In this document: positions 57,181 to 64,000 of the stretch, piece by piece
How positions within the stretch are numbered: position 1 is the stretch's first letter
How the letters are laid out: each line of letters begins with the position of its first letter
Origin: Pseudofrankia inefficax
GTDB lineage: Bacteria > Actinomycetota > Actinomycetes > Frankiales > Frankiaceae
Assembly (NCBI RefSeq): GCF_000166135.1
Contig: NC_014666.1
Span: forward strand, 1-64,000
Length of the DNA stretch: 64,000 nucleotides
Reading direction: 5' to 3'
Translations under genes and position numbers: made by a program
Notes under the pieces: model-generated
What the model saw: the letters and a program-made list of their open reading frames with translations, nothing else
Told to the model about the DNA's origin: nothing
Databases searched by the model: none

Positions 57181-58106
57181 TGAGAGTGCTCGTGCTCGGT
57201 GGTGCGGGGATGCTCGGACATGAGCTGGCCAGCGCGCTCGCCGGTCGCCACGACGTCGGCGTGACCGTCCACGGGCCCAGGCCACCGCGCCGAAGGGACC
57301 GGTCTGACCCCTGGGCCGGCGCGCTGCCCGCCAACCGGATCTTCGCCGGCCTGGACGTCCGCTGCCAGGACGACCTCGCCGGGCTGCTCGCCGACTTCCG
57401 CCCTGAGGCGGTGGTCAACGCGGTCGGCCTGGTCAAGCAGCGCCCCGAGGGCAGGACGGCGCTGCCCGCTGTCGAGATCAACACCGTGTTCCCGCACCGG
57501 CTGGCCCGGCTGTGCCGGATCGCGGGAGTCCGGATGGTGCACGTCAGCTCCGACTGCGTGTTCTCCGGCCGGCGCGGCCGGTACACCGAGGACGACCAGC
57601 CGGACCCGGTCGACGTGTACGGCATGTCCAAGCTGCTCGGGGAGATCCGCGAGGCGCCGGTGGTGACCCTGCGGACGTCGATCATCGGCCTCGAGCCGGC
57701 CGGCCGAGGGTCGGGCCTGGTGGAGTGGTTCCTCGCCCAGACCGGCCAGGTCTCCGGCTACCGGAGGGCCATCTACACCGGGCTCACCACGATGGAGTTC
57801 GCCCGCGTCGTCGACCGGCTGCTGACCAAGCACGAGGACCTCACCGGGCTGTGGCACGTCGCGACGGCCGAGGCGATCACGAAGCACGAGCTGCTGACCC
57901 GGCTCGCCGACCGGCTGCGCCGCGCCGGCGGTTCCCGCGCGGTTGCCGAGGTCGTCGCCGCGGAGGGGCCGGCCTGCGACCGGAGCCTGCTGGCCGACCG
58001 GTTCGCCGAGGCGACCGGATACACCGCGCCCGGTTGGGACGCGATGCTCGACGAGCTCGTCGAGCGGATCACGCTGCGAGACGACGGAGGTCGCCGTGAT
58101 GGCTGA
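57180..58106 (+). CDS. RmlD-like NAD(P)-dependent sugar-nucleotide reductase
   Basis: The 308-residue SDR protein has the nucleotide-binding LVLGGAGMLGHELASAL, then VNAVGLVKQ, the catalytic region SSDCVFSGRRGRYTE with Tyr and Lys in VYGMSKLLGE, and RTSIIGLEPAGRGSGLVEWF. This pattern belongs to the reductase group that acts beside CapG/FnlC-type epimerases rather than to classical RmlD, so a step in UDP-N-acetyl-6-deoxyhexosamine synthesis is likely. It overlaps the upstream glycosyltransferase (TGATG) and the small frame at 58099. Confidence 0.86.
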   Translation: MRVLVLGGAGMLGHELASALAGRHDVGVTVHGPRPPRRRDRSDPWAGALPANRIFAGLDVRCQDDLAGLLADFRPEAVVNAVGLVKQRPEGRTALPAVEINTVFPHRLARLCRIAGVRMVHVSSDCVFSGRRGRYTEDDQPDPVDVYGMSKLLGEIREAPVVTLRTSIIGLEPAGRGSGLVEWFLAQTGQVSGYRRAIYTGLTTMEFARVVDRLLTKHEDLTGLWHVATAEAITKHELLTRLADRLRRAGGSRAVAEVVAAEGPACDRSLLADRFAEATGYTAPGWDAMLDELVERITLRDDGGRRDG

Positions 58107-58215
58107 CAACGGGTTGGACGGCGCCGCGCGGGTCGGCGAGGAGCCGGGTGGGTCCGGGATGCTCACCGGCCGGCGGGCGCCGACGACCGGCGGCCACCTT
58201 GACCTGCTGCGATAA
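58099..58215 (+). CDS. 38-residue ORF between reductase and epimerase
   Basis: ATG 58099 has GGAGG eight bases upstream and overlaps the reductase stop by eight bases. The product MADNGLDGAARVGEEPGGSG then MLTGRRAPTTGGHLDLLR is short, Gly-rich and matches no family I know; third positions are GC-biased. It could be a coupling peptide, a gene remnant or noise. The epimerase starts 9 bases after its stop. Confidence 0.4.
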   Translation: MADNGLDGAARVGEEPGGSGMLTGRRAPTTGGHLDLLR

Positions 58216-58224
58216 GGAGCCGGT

Positions 58225-59550
58225 ATGCAATCGACCTACCAGTGGCCGGCGCGAGTAGCGCCTACCCGGGTCAAGGTGATGGTCATCGTCGGGACCAGAC
58301 CGGAGGTCATCAAGCTCAGCCGGGTGATCGCCGCGCTGGAGCGGCACGTCGACGTCCGACTGGTCCACTCCGGGCAGAACCACGCCTACGAGCTGGGCCA
58401 GATCTTCTTCGACGAGCTGGGCATCCGCCCGCCCGACCACCACCTGGACGCGGTGCTGCCCGGCGCGACGGCGGCGGACACGATCGGCCAGGTGATCGCC
58501 AGGGTGGACCGGGTGCTGGCGGCCGAACGCCCCGACGCCGTGCTGCTCTACGGCGACACCAACACCTGCCTGGCGGTGATCCCGGCCAAGCGGCGGCACA
58601 TCCCGGTGTTCCACATGGAGGCCGGAAACCGCTGCTTCGACGACCGGGTCCCGGAGGAGATCAACCGCAGGCTCGTCGACCACCTCAGTGACGTGAACCT
58701 GCCGCTCACGGAGCACGCGCGCCGCCATCTGCTGGCCGAGGGCCTGCCCGCGAACCGGGTGTTCGTGACCGGGTCGCCGATGAAAGAGGTCCTCACCCAG
58801 CACTGGGCCCAGATCGAGGGCTCCACGGTCCTTGCCGACCTGGGGCTGACGGTGGGGCGTTTCCTGGTGGTCAGCGCGCATCGCGAGGAGAACGTCGACC
58901 ATCCCGACCTGCTGCGCGCGCTGCTGGCCACTCTGACGGTGCTGGCCGACCGATTCGACATGCCGGTCGTCGTCTCGACGCACCCGCGGACCCGGGCCCG
59001 GCTTGACGAGTTGGGCGCCGACGCGTTCGCGGCCCCCGGCGGCCCCTCGGCGGTCGCCGACCTTGACCCGCGGGTGCGCTTCCTACGGCCGTTCGGGCTG
59101 GCGGACTACGTCGCGCTGCAGCGGGGGGCGCACTGCGTGATCTCCGACAGCGGCACGCTCACCGAGGAGGCCGCCCTGCTCGGCTTCCCGGCCGTCATGA
59201 TCCGAGAGTCGCACGAGCGGCCGGAGGGCTTCGACCACGGTGTGCTGGTGTCCAGCGTGCTGCGGCCGGACCGGGTCCTCGCCGCGGTCGCCGCGGTGAC
59301 CGACCAGCCGACGGGACAGCGCGGCGGCGGGCAGACCCAGCTCGGCCCGTCCGGGCTTGCGGCTGGTAACTCGGGCCGTGGGCTGCCGCCCGACTACGAC
59401 GTCGACGACGTCTCCACGCGGGTCCTGCGGATCATCCTGAGCTATGTCGACCAGGTGAACCGGACCGTCTGGCATCGCTCGCCGGCCCCGGTGGCCGTGC
59501 CGGCGCCGCGCGCCGCGCTGGAACCCGACGTGGCCCTCACCTCCGGGTGA
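58225..59550 (+). CDS. Non-hydrolysing UDP-HexNAc 2-epimerase (CapG/FnlC/WbjD type)
   Basis: The 441-residue product has the epimerase opening VMVIVGTRPEVIKLSRVIAA, LVHSGQNHAYELGQIFFDEL, then FHMEAGNRCFDDRVPEEINR and LTEHARRHLLAEGLPANRVF. The GNRCFD variant of the family's active-site loop is characteristic of the CapG/FnlC/WbjD branch that makes UDP-N-acetyl-fucosamine, and not of WecB (which has GLRT). AAGGAG precedes the ATG. It follows the reductase gene closely. A C-terminal insertion (Gly/Gln-rich, about residues 370-395) is unusual. The first pathway enzyme (CapE/FnlA) is not in this window. Confidence 0.88.
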   Translation: MQSTYQWPARVAPTRVKVMVIVGTRPEVIKLSRVIAALERHVDVRLVHSGQNHAYELGQIFFDELGIRPPDHHLDAVLPGATAADTIGQVIARVDRVLAAERPDAVLLYGDTNTCLAVIPAKRRHIPVFHMEAGNRCFDDRVPEEINRRLVDHLSDVNLPLTEHARRHLLAEGLPANRVFVTGSPMKEVLTQHWAQIEGSTVLADLGLTVGRFLVVSAHREENVDHPDLLRALLATLTVLADRFDMPVVVSTHPRTRARLDELGADAFAAPGGPSAVADLDPRVRFLRPFGLADYVALQRGAHCVISDSGTLTEEAALLGFPAVMIRESHERPEGFDHGVLVSSVLRPDRVLAAVAAVTDQPTGQRGGGQTQLGPSGLAAGNSGRGLPPDYDVDDVSTRVLRIILSYVDQVNRTVWHRSPAPVAVPAPRAALEPDVALTSG

Positions 59551-59566
59551 CCGCCGCCGGAGCGTC

Positions 59567-60472
59567 ATGACGGCCCGATCGACCGCCCGACGGCCCGCTG
59601 ACTCGGCCCCGAAAGGGCCCGCTGTCCGGGTGGCCGGCGATGCCGTGCGGACCGCGCTGCTGCTCGGTCCGGACCATCCGGGTCTGGGTGAGGTCGCCCT
59701 CGGCGGGCTGTCCGTCGAGGGCGACGGCGCTCCGACGATGCTCGGTGCCGCGCTGTCGGCTGGCTGGCGGCCGAAGGCGGTGCCGGCGGTCGAGCCGAAC
59801 GAGGACGGGGCGCTGCTCGCCGTCGGGCCGGCCGGCGCGCTGCTGGCCGTGGCCGACGGCCACAACGGCTCGGCCGCCTCGACCGCCGCGCTGCGGGCCC
59901 TCGCGGCGCGGGCCCCGGTGCTGCTCGCGCACCGGACCGGCGACGAGGCAGAGCTCGCGGCCGCCTTCGCCGCTGCGGCGCACGGCGCCGTCGCCCGCCC
60001 ACCGGCCCCTGGCGGTTCCGAGGCGGGCGCCGAGGGCGAGCCGCGGCCGGCGCGGACGGCGCTGAGCCTGGTCGTCGTGACCGCGGCGGCCTTCGCCGCG
60101 GTCGGCTACGGCGACACGACGGCGGCCGTCGTCCGGCGCGGCCGGCTGCACCTGCTGGACGAGCCGAGCGAGTTTCTCGGGCCCACCTCCCCGGCGGATC
60201 CACTCGCCGGTCACCCGGTGACCCGCCGTCGCCGCGGGCCCGGTGACCTGCTTGTCGTCGTCTCTGACGGTGTCACCGACTACCTGGGCCGCGCCTTCGG
60301 CGCCGCCATCGAGGCGGCCTCGCGGGCCGGCGCCGACGGCGGCCAGCCGGACGCTGCCCGCGCCACCGCCCGATCGCTCATCGCCAGGGCCGGCGCCGCC
60401 GGAGCCGGCGACAACCTCACCGCCGCCGTGTTGCTCGCGGCGCGGCCGCGGCGCACCTTCGGCTGGTTCTGA
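59567..60472 (+). CDS. PP2C-like (PPM) serine/threonine phosphatase
   Basis: The 301-residue product matches the PPM fold in its metal-binding motifs: the acidic NEDGALLAVG, ADGHNGSAAS (replacing the usual DGxGG), SDGVTDYLG and GDNLTAAVLLA near the C terminus. Length is within family range. It probably removes phosphate from Ser/Thr of cytoplasmic targets. The start ATG 59567 lies 17 bases after the epimerase stop, so it may belong to the end of the exopolysaccharide operon. No partner kinase is adjacent. Confidence 0.78.
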   Translation: MTARSTARRPADSAPKGPAVRVAGDAVRTALLLGPDHPGLGEVALGGLSVEGDGAPTMLGAALSAGWRPKAVPAVEPNEDGALLAVGPAGALLAVADGHNGSAASTAALRALAARAPVLLAHRTGDEAELAAAFAAAAHGAVARPPAPGGSEAGAEGEPRPARTALSLVVVTAAAFAAVGYGDTTAAVVRRGRLHLLDEPSEFLGPTSPADPLAGHPVTRRRRGPGDLLVVVSDGVTDYLGRAFGAAIEAASRAGADGGQPDAARATARSLIARAGAAGAGDNLTAAVLLAARPRRTFGWF

Positions 60473-60626
60473 CGCCGCGTGGGCACACTAAGTGACATCT
60501 CAATAGCGGTGTGTCGCGCTTTCCGGTTCGATGGCGGGTGGATACGGTCTTCTGCGTCATCGTGGCCTTGCGCTGCGTCGGAGGTGCGGCGCGAGGTCAG
60601 CCGAACGCCATGTCAAGGAGCCCAAG

Positions 60627-61433
60627 ATGCGGACGGATCGGGTCTGGGCCCCGCCAGCGCACTGGCGGTCGTGCACGGCCGTGGCGCTCGCCGCGTTCGG
60701 CCTGGCCGCGGCCGCCGGGTGCGGGTCGCCGGCGACCGAAGCCGGAACGGCCACCGTCACGGCGAGCCGGTCCGACTACCGGCCCGTGGCCCCCCTTCCC
60801 GCCCGCGTCCTCCCGGCGACCCTTTCGACCGCTGCCGTCGCTTCCGACGCCGTCGCCACTGAGGCCGCCATTCCCGTCGCCGCCTCGGACGAGGCCGCCG
60901 CCGGGGCCCCCAGCGACACAGCGACCGCGGCGGCGGCCGCGTCGCCGTCCGTGGCTCAGACGACCGATCTGTCGCCCCCGGCGGCCGTCGTCGCCGCGGC
61001 GCCGGTCTGTCCGCCACGCGGTCTCACCGGCGCGCTCCGCCACACCGAGGGAACCGCCGGCCACGTCTACAACGACCTGGTCCTGCGCAACAAGGGCTCG
61101 GTCGCCTGCCGGCTGACCGGCTACCCCGACGTCCGGTTCGTCGACGCGGACGGCGCGGTCTTCGGCGCACCGGCGGACGACACAGACGACGGTCCGGCAA
61201 CGGCGGTGCTGCTCCCGGCCGGGGGTACCGCGACCGCCATGCTGCGGATCACCCAGGCAGGCATCCAGCGCGGCTGTACCGCCGCGAGCCAGACGAGGCT
61301 CGCCGCGGCCCTGCGCGTCACGCCGCCGGATGGCGGAGCCGTGACGTTGTCGGTGCCCCTGTCCGGCGGGATCACGGCCTGCGTGTCGTCCAGCGTCCGC
61401 CAGCTCCTCATCGGGCCACTGACCTCGACCTGA
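60627..61433 (+). CDS. DUF4232 lipoprotein
   Basis: ATG 60627 follows AAGGAG. The 268-residue product has a signal peptide (CTAVALAAFGLAAAAG) with a lipobox Cys, then a long Ala/Val/Ser-rich linker, and a C-terminal DUF4232 domain (about 130-268) with four Cys: PVCPPRGLTGALRHTEGTAG, SVACRLTGYPDV, QRGCTAASQ, GGITACVSSS. The paired Cys are likely disulfides, consistent with export. The function is unknown. A CACTAAGTG palindrome lies about 140 bases upstream. Confidence 0.82.
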   Translation: MRTDRVWAPPAHWRSCTAVALAAFGLAAAAGCGSPATEAGTATVTASRSDYRPVAPLPARVLPATLSTAAVASDAVATEAAIPVAASDEAAAGAPSDTATAAAAASPSVAQTTDLSPPAAVVAAAPVCPPRGLTGALRHTEGTAGHVYNDLVLRNKGSVACRLTGYPDVRFVDADGAVFGAPADDTDDGPATAVLLPAGGTATAMLRITQAGIQRGCTAASQTRLAAALRVTPPDGGAVTLSVPLSGGITACVSSSVRQLLIGPLTST

Positions 61434-61562
61434 CCATCGTCCCGCCTGGTGCCTCGGCCGGGACATCGGGCGGCCTATCGAGCCGCGACACGGCCGTGAC
61501 CTGAGCCAACAGTCGCCCCGTTCCGCACCGTGGCGAGACCTAGGGCCCGGTCGTCAGCGACC

Positions 61563-62177
61563 ATGGTGGATGTGGGGCCGCCCAGTCGCGAAGAGCCGGA
61601 CCCGACCGGTTCCGAGCCGGCCGGGCCTGGCATCCAGTCCGCCATGGTCGCGCTCATCCAGGACACCCGTGGCGACGGGTCGGCGGTGGTCCGGTACATC
61701 CAGTGCGACAACTGCGAGGGGCCGACTCCCCACCACGCCGAGGTGCAGATCTTCTCGGCCACCTCGCGGAACCCGACGTTCGTGGCCTCCCCGCCCGAGG
61801 TCGTCTGTGGCGTCTGCGGTTCGGTCCATCCCCGGGTCGTGGGCGACGAGCCGGCCTGTGACACCAGGATCACCTGCGTCGCCCGCCGCGTGCCCCGCCT
61901 CCCGTTGGACCGCCTCGGGCTGGACCGCCTCCGGCTGGACCGCTTGCCGCTGGGCCGGCTACGCGACCGCGCCGGCCTGGACCGGCTGCCATTCGGCCGC
62001 GTCCTGCCCGACGCGGTCCGCCAGCTCCGGTGGCCTGGCGCCTGCGCCCACCGCTTCCTGGTACCGGCGGCGGCGCCCACCGTCATCTGCCCCCGCTGCT
62101 CGAGCACCCAGGCCGGCCCCCCGTACCGCCTCCGCGCCCCCTACCCCGACCAGGAACCCGACCCCAGGAACGCCTGA
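61563..62177 (+). CDS. Cys-rich hypothetical protein with zinc-ribbon-like motifs
   Basis: The 204-residue product (ATG 61563; GTG 61530 possible) carries CxxC pairs at YIQCDNCEGP, VVCGVCGSVH and VICPRCSSTQ, which could bind zinc in ribbon folds. Between them lies a run of Leu/Asp/Arg heptad-like repeats, RLPLDRLGLDRLRLDRLPLG. I recognise no family. Such Leu-rich low-complexity may be a coiled segment or a sign that the middle is not coding; the CxxC-rich ends support a real protein. Confidence 0.55.
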   Translation: MVDVGPPSREEPDPTGSEPAGPGIQSAMVALIQDTRGDGSAVVRYIQCDNCEGPTPHHAEVQIFSATSRNPTFVASPPEVVCGVCGSVHPRVVGDEPACDTRITCVARRVPRLPLDRLGLDRLRLDRLPLGRLRDRAGLDRLPFGRVLPDAVRQLRWPGACAHRFLVPAAAPTVICPRCSSTQAGPPYRLRAPYPDQEPDPRNA

Positions 62178-62235
62178 AGGCGCCCAGCCCCTTGGCAGGC
62201 AGCCTCGGCCCCCGTGTCGCCGGAGCCTCCCGCCG

Positions 62236-62316
62236 CCTTGATCGCCGTTTTCGCCCTCCGGTGGCTATGAAACAGACCCGGCGGCGACCACCAGAGGGCC
62301 GAAACGGCGATCAAGG
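62236..62316 (+). repeat. 81-bp dispersed palindromic repeat, copy 3
   Basis: The ends CCTTGATCGCCGTTTTCGCC and GAAACGGCGATCAAGG and the length are the same as copy 1 at 1789-1869. Inner GGTGG/CCACC extends the stem. It lies in the gap between the Cys-rich gene and glycerate kinase. Confidence 0.82.
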
Positions 62317-62363
62317 GGACTATGGGAACCGTCGCGTGATGAGTTCGCGGCGGGCCTTTGGCT

Positions 62364-63506
62364 CTACGGGCGGTCGCCGAGCTGGTTGGTGGTGGCGGTG
62401 GCGAGGCGGGTGGCGGCCCTGGTGAGCCAATGTTCGGGTTCGGCTACCGCCGGGGCGACGCCGCCCGCGAGGGTAGCCAGGGCCAGCGCGGTGCGGACCC
62501 CGGAGGGGGCGGGTGCGCCTAGCTGGCCGGCGACCAGGAGGACCGGTACGGGGCCGGACGCGCCGGGCCGGGCGGCGGCCAGGCCCAGGACACCGCCGAC
62601 CACCTTCCCGGTCAGGGAGGTCGCGTCGAAGCGGCCCTCGCCGGTGATGACGAGGTCTGCCTCGGCCAGCGCGTCCGGCAGGCCGGCGTGCTCGGCGACC
62701 GTGGCCGCGCCCGGAACCAGCCGAGCGCCCCAGGCGGCGGCCAGACCATAGCCCGTGCCACCCGCCGCTCCCGCTCCCGGCGCGTCGGGAGCGCCGCCGA
62801 GCAGGGCGGCCAGCCGGCGCAGGCCCTCGTCGAGTGCCGGGACGTCGGCCTCGGTGGCGCCCTTCTGCGGGCCGAAGACGGCCGCGGCGCCGCGCGGCCC
62901 GCACAGCGGCGCGTCGACGTCGGTCAGGCAGAGCACTCCGTCGGGCGGCGGCTTGCGCAGGCCGCCCAGGTCGACGCCCGCCAGGCGGACGAGGGAGCCT
63001 CCGCCGGGTGGCAGCGCGGCGCCGGTGGCGTCGAGGAACCGGGCACCCAGCGCCGCGAGCGCGCCGGTGCCGCCGTCGGTCGAGGCGGAGCCGCCGAGGG
63101 TGACGATGATCTGGCGGATCCCGGGGTCGTCGAGGGCGGCGGCGAGGAGCTGGCCGAGGCCGACGGTGTGCGCGGCGCGCGCGTCCCGCCGGTCTCCCAT
63201 CAGCGGCAGCCCGCTGCCCCGGGCCAGCTCGACCACGGCGGTCCCGTCCGGCAGGGCCAGCCATTCGGCGTCGACCAGCTGGCCGCGCGGGCCCGTCACG
63301 GTGGCCGGTCGGCGGCGCGCTCCTGGTACGGCGGCGGCGAAGACGTCGAGCGTGCCCTCGCCGCCGTCCGCGATCGGCAGCCGCACGACCTCGTCCGTCG
63401 GCCGGACCGAGAGCCAGCCCTCGGCCAGGGCCGCCGCGACCCGGTCGGCCGCCAGCGATCCCTTGAACGAGTCCGGCGCGATGACGACCTTCAGCCTGTC
63501 CGCCAC
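62364..63506 (-). CDS. glxK: Glycerate kinase
   Basis: The 380-residue product has the type-2 glycerate kinase signature: VVIAPDSFKGSLAADRVAAA, PIADGGEGTLDVFAA, VTLGGSASTDGGTGALAALG and the C-terminal VITGEGRFDATSLTGKVVGG. It phosphorylates glycerate for entry into lower glycolysis. The start GTG 63506 is preceded by a GGCGGGGTGG stretch. It is followed at its 5' side by the partial adenosine deaminase gene in the same direction. Confidence 0.93.
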   Translation of the reverse strand: MADRLKVVIAPDSFKGSLAADRVAAALAEGWLSVRPTDEVVRLPIADGGEGTLDVFAAAVPGARRRPATVTGPRGQLVDAEWLALPDGTAVVELARGSGLPLMGDRRDARAAHTVGLGQLLAAALDDPGIRQIIVTLGGSASTDGGTGALAALGARFLDATGAALPPGGGSLVRLAGVDLGGLRKPPPDGVLCLTDVDAPLCGPRGAAAVFGPQKGATEADVPALDEGLRRLAALLGGAPDAPGAGAAGGTGYGLAAAWGARLVPGAATVAEHAGLPDALAEADLVITGEGRFDATSLTGKVVGGVLGLAAARPGASGPVPVLLVAGQLGAPAPSGVRTALALATLAGGVAPAVAEPEHWLTRAATRLATATTNQLGDRP

Positions 63507-63572
63507 CCCGCCATCATGGCGTGGCCCGGCCGGCCAGAGTCGATCGGCGTCAGGGTTGATCGGCTCCCGCGG

Positions 63573-64000
63573 TCACCCGGCCGGAGCCGCGAGCCAGGCG
63601 TCGATGCCGGCCAGGGCCGTTGCCTGGACCTCGGCCGGAGCGGCTCCGCCGGTGACGGAGCTGCGGGCGCACGTGGCGAGCAGCTCGTCGTCGAGGCCGA
63701 AGGCGTCTCGGCACAGCTCGTACTCCCGCAGGATGCTCGGCCCGAACAGCAGCGGGTCGTCCGCGTTGATCGAGCAGCGCACGCCGGCGGCCAGCAGCTC
63801 CGGCAGCGGGTGTTCGGCCAGCGACGGGACCACGGAGAGCTGCAGGTTCGAGGTCGGGCAGACGTCCAGCACCGTGCCGCGGGCGGCGAGCACCTCGACC
63901 AGCGCCGGGTCCTCGACGGCACGGATGCCGTGCTGCAGCCGGTCGGCGAGCAGCACGTCGATCGCGCCGCGGACCGAGGCCGGGCCGTCGAGCTCGCCGG
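63573..64000 (-). CDS. add: Adenosine deaminase, C-terminal part (runs off the window)
   Basis: The frame is open to the window edge, so the N terminus lies beyond 64000. The visible part reads GELDGPASVRGAIDVLLADR, LQHGIRAVEDPALVEVLAAR, CPTSNLQLSVV and CSINADDPLLFG. The HGIRAVED, CPTSN and NADDP motifs are typical of adenosine/adenine deaminases, with NADDP providing the zinc ligand Asp. It would deaminate adenosine to inosine. Confidence 0.9.
   Translation of the reverse strand, partial: GELDGPASVRGAIDVLLADRLQHGIRAVEDPALVEVLAARGTVLDVCPTSNLQLSVVPSLAEHPLPELLAAGVRCSINADDPLLFGPSILREYELCRDAFGLDDELLATCARSSVTGGAAPAEVQATALAGIDAWLAAPAG

Noticed and set aside
53883-60496. Shared regulator site CACTAAGTG near 53898 and 60484
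   Set aside because: The two occurrences differ in spacing (CACTCTAAGTG versus CACTAAGTG) and two loose matches are too few to support an operator.

Overview
The window is the origin-proximal part of a very GC-rich actinobacterial chromosome. The order dnaA, oriC, dnaN, recF, dciA (DUF721), gyrB, gyrA, DUF3566, tRNA-Ile is the classic actinobacterial replication block. A DLW-39 microprotein, a mycothiol-dependent isomerase-type enzyme and a pSAM2-type integrative element all fit a Streptomyces/Frankia-like lineage. I favour a Frankia relative from the style of the element and the 81-bp palindromic repeats, but this is inference; no 16S or other diagnostic gene is present.

Layout. 1-12.3 kb: replication initiation and gyrase genes, the origin with DnaA boxes, tRNA-Ile and a strong terminator. 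12.6-16.6 kb: a compact run of glycosyltransferase, methyltransferase, toroid (prenyltransferase/glucosidase-like) protein and methyltransferase, then a convergent membrane-anchored PQQ beta-propeller. 18.81-32.37 kb: an actinomycete integrative and conjugative element (AICE) inserted in the 3' half of tRNA-Ala(TGC). It is bounded by perfect 46-bp direct repeats and carries int, xis, a RepSA-like HUH replication initiator, a TraB/FtsK-type DNA translocase, Pra, several regulators, and cargo: a TIR-like putative immune effector, a PhzF-like enzyme, a YjzC-like small protein and two related small proteins. 32.7-36 kb: a ParA-like ATPase with two single-span membrane proteins that share a Cys-terminated tail; one of them is frameshifted. 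Short repeated GCTGCCCA sites lie just upstream of parA. 36.4-38.3 kb: a maleylpyruvate-isomerase-family gene and a repeat-rich noncoding stretch. 38.3-42.7 kb: a polyamine-type ABC transporter operon.

42.8-53.7 kb is a mixed housekeeping/accessory stretch: DLW-39, a PEBP-like protein, an atypical PII protein with Phe at position 51, a secreted lipase behind a structured leader, an FMN reductase, a ROK kinase, hydrolases, two adjacent methyltransferases (one an OsmC-methyltransferase fusion), an HdeD-like membrane protein and another methyltransferase. 54-59.6 kb is an exopolysaccharide module (Wzz/BY-kinase, WbuB/WcaI-like glycosyltransferase, RmlD-like reductase, CapG/FnlC-like 2-epimerase), consistent with a UDP-N-acetyl-fucosamine-like sugar. 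The window ends with a PP2C-like phosphatase, a DUF4232 lipoprotein, a Cys-rich protein, glycerate kinase and a partial adenosine deaminase.

How parts work together. The origin block supplies initiator, clamp, repair, helicase loader and gyrase. The AICE is self-sufficient on paper for excision (Int/Xis), rolling-circle replication (Rep), activation (Pra, facing a divergent repressor-like gene) and intercellular DNA transfer (TraB), and it restores the tRNA-Ala it disrupts, including a terminator. The most plausible less-described systems are the ParA/Cys-tail membrane pair with its site cluster, the OsmC-methyltransferase fusion, and the small paired proteins in the AICE.
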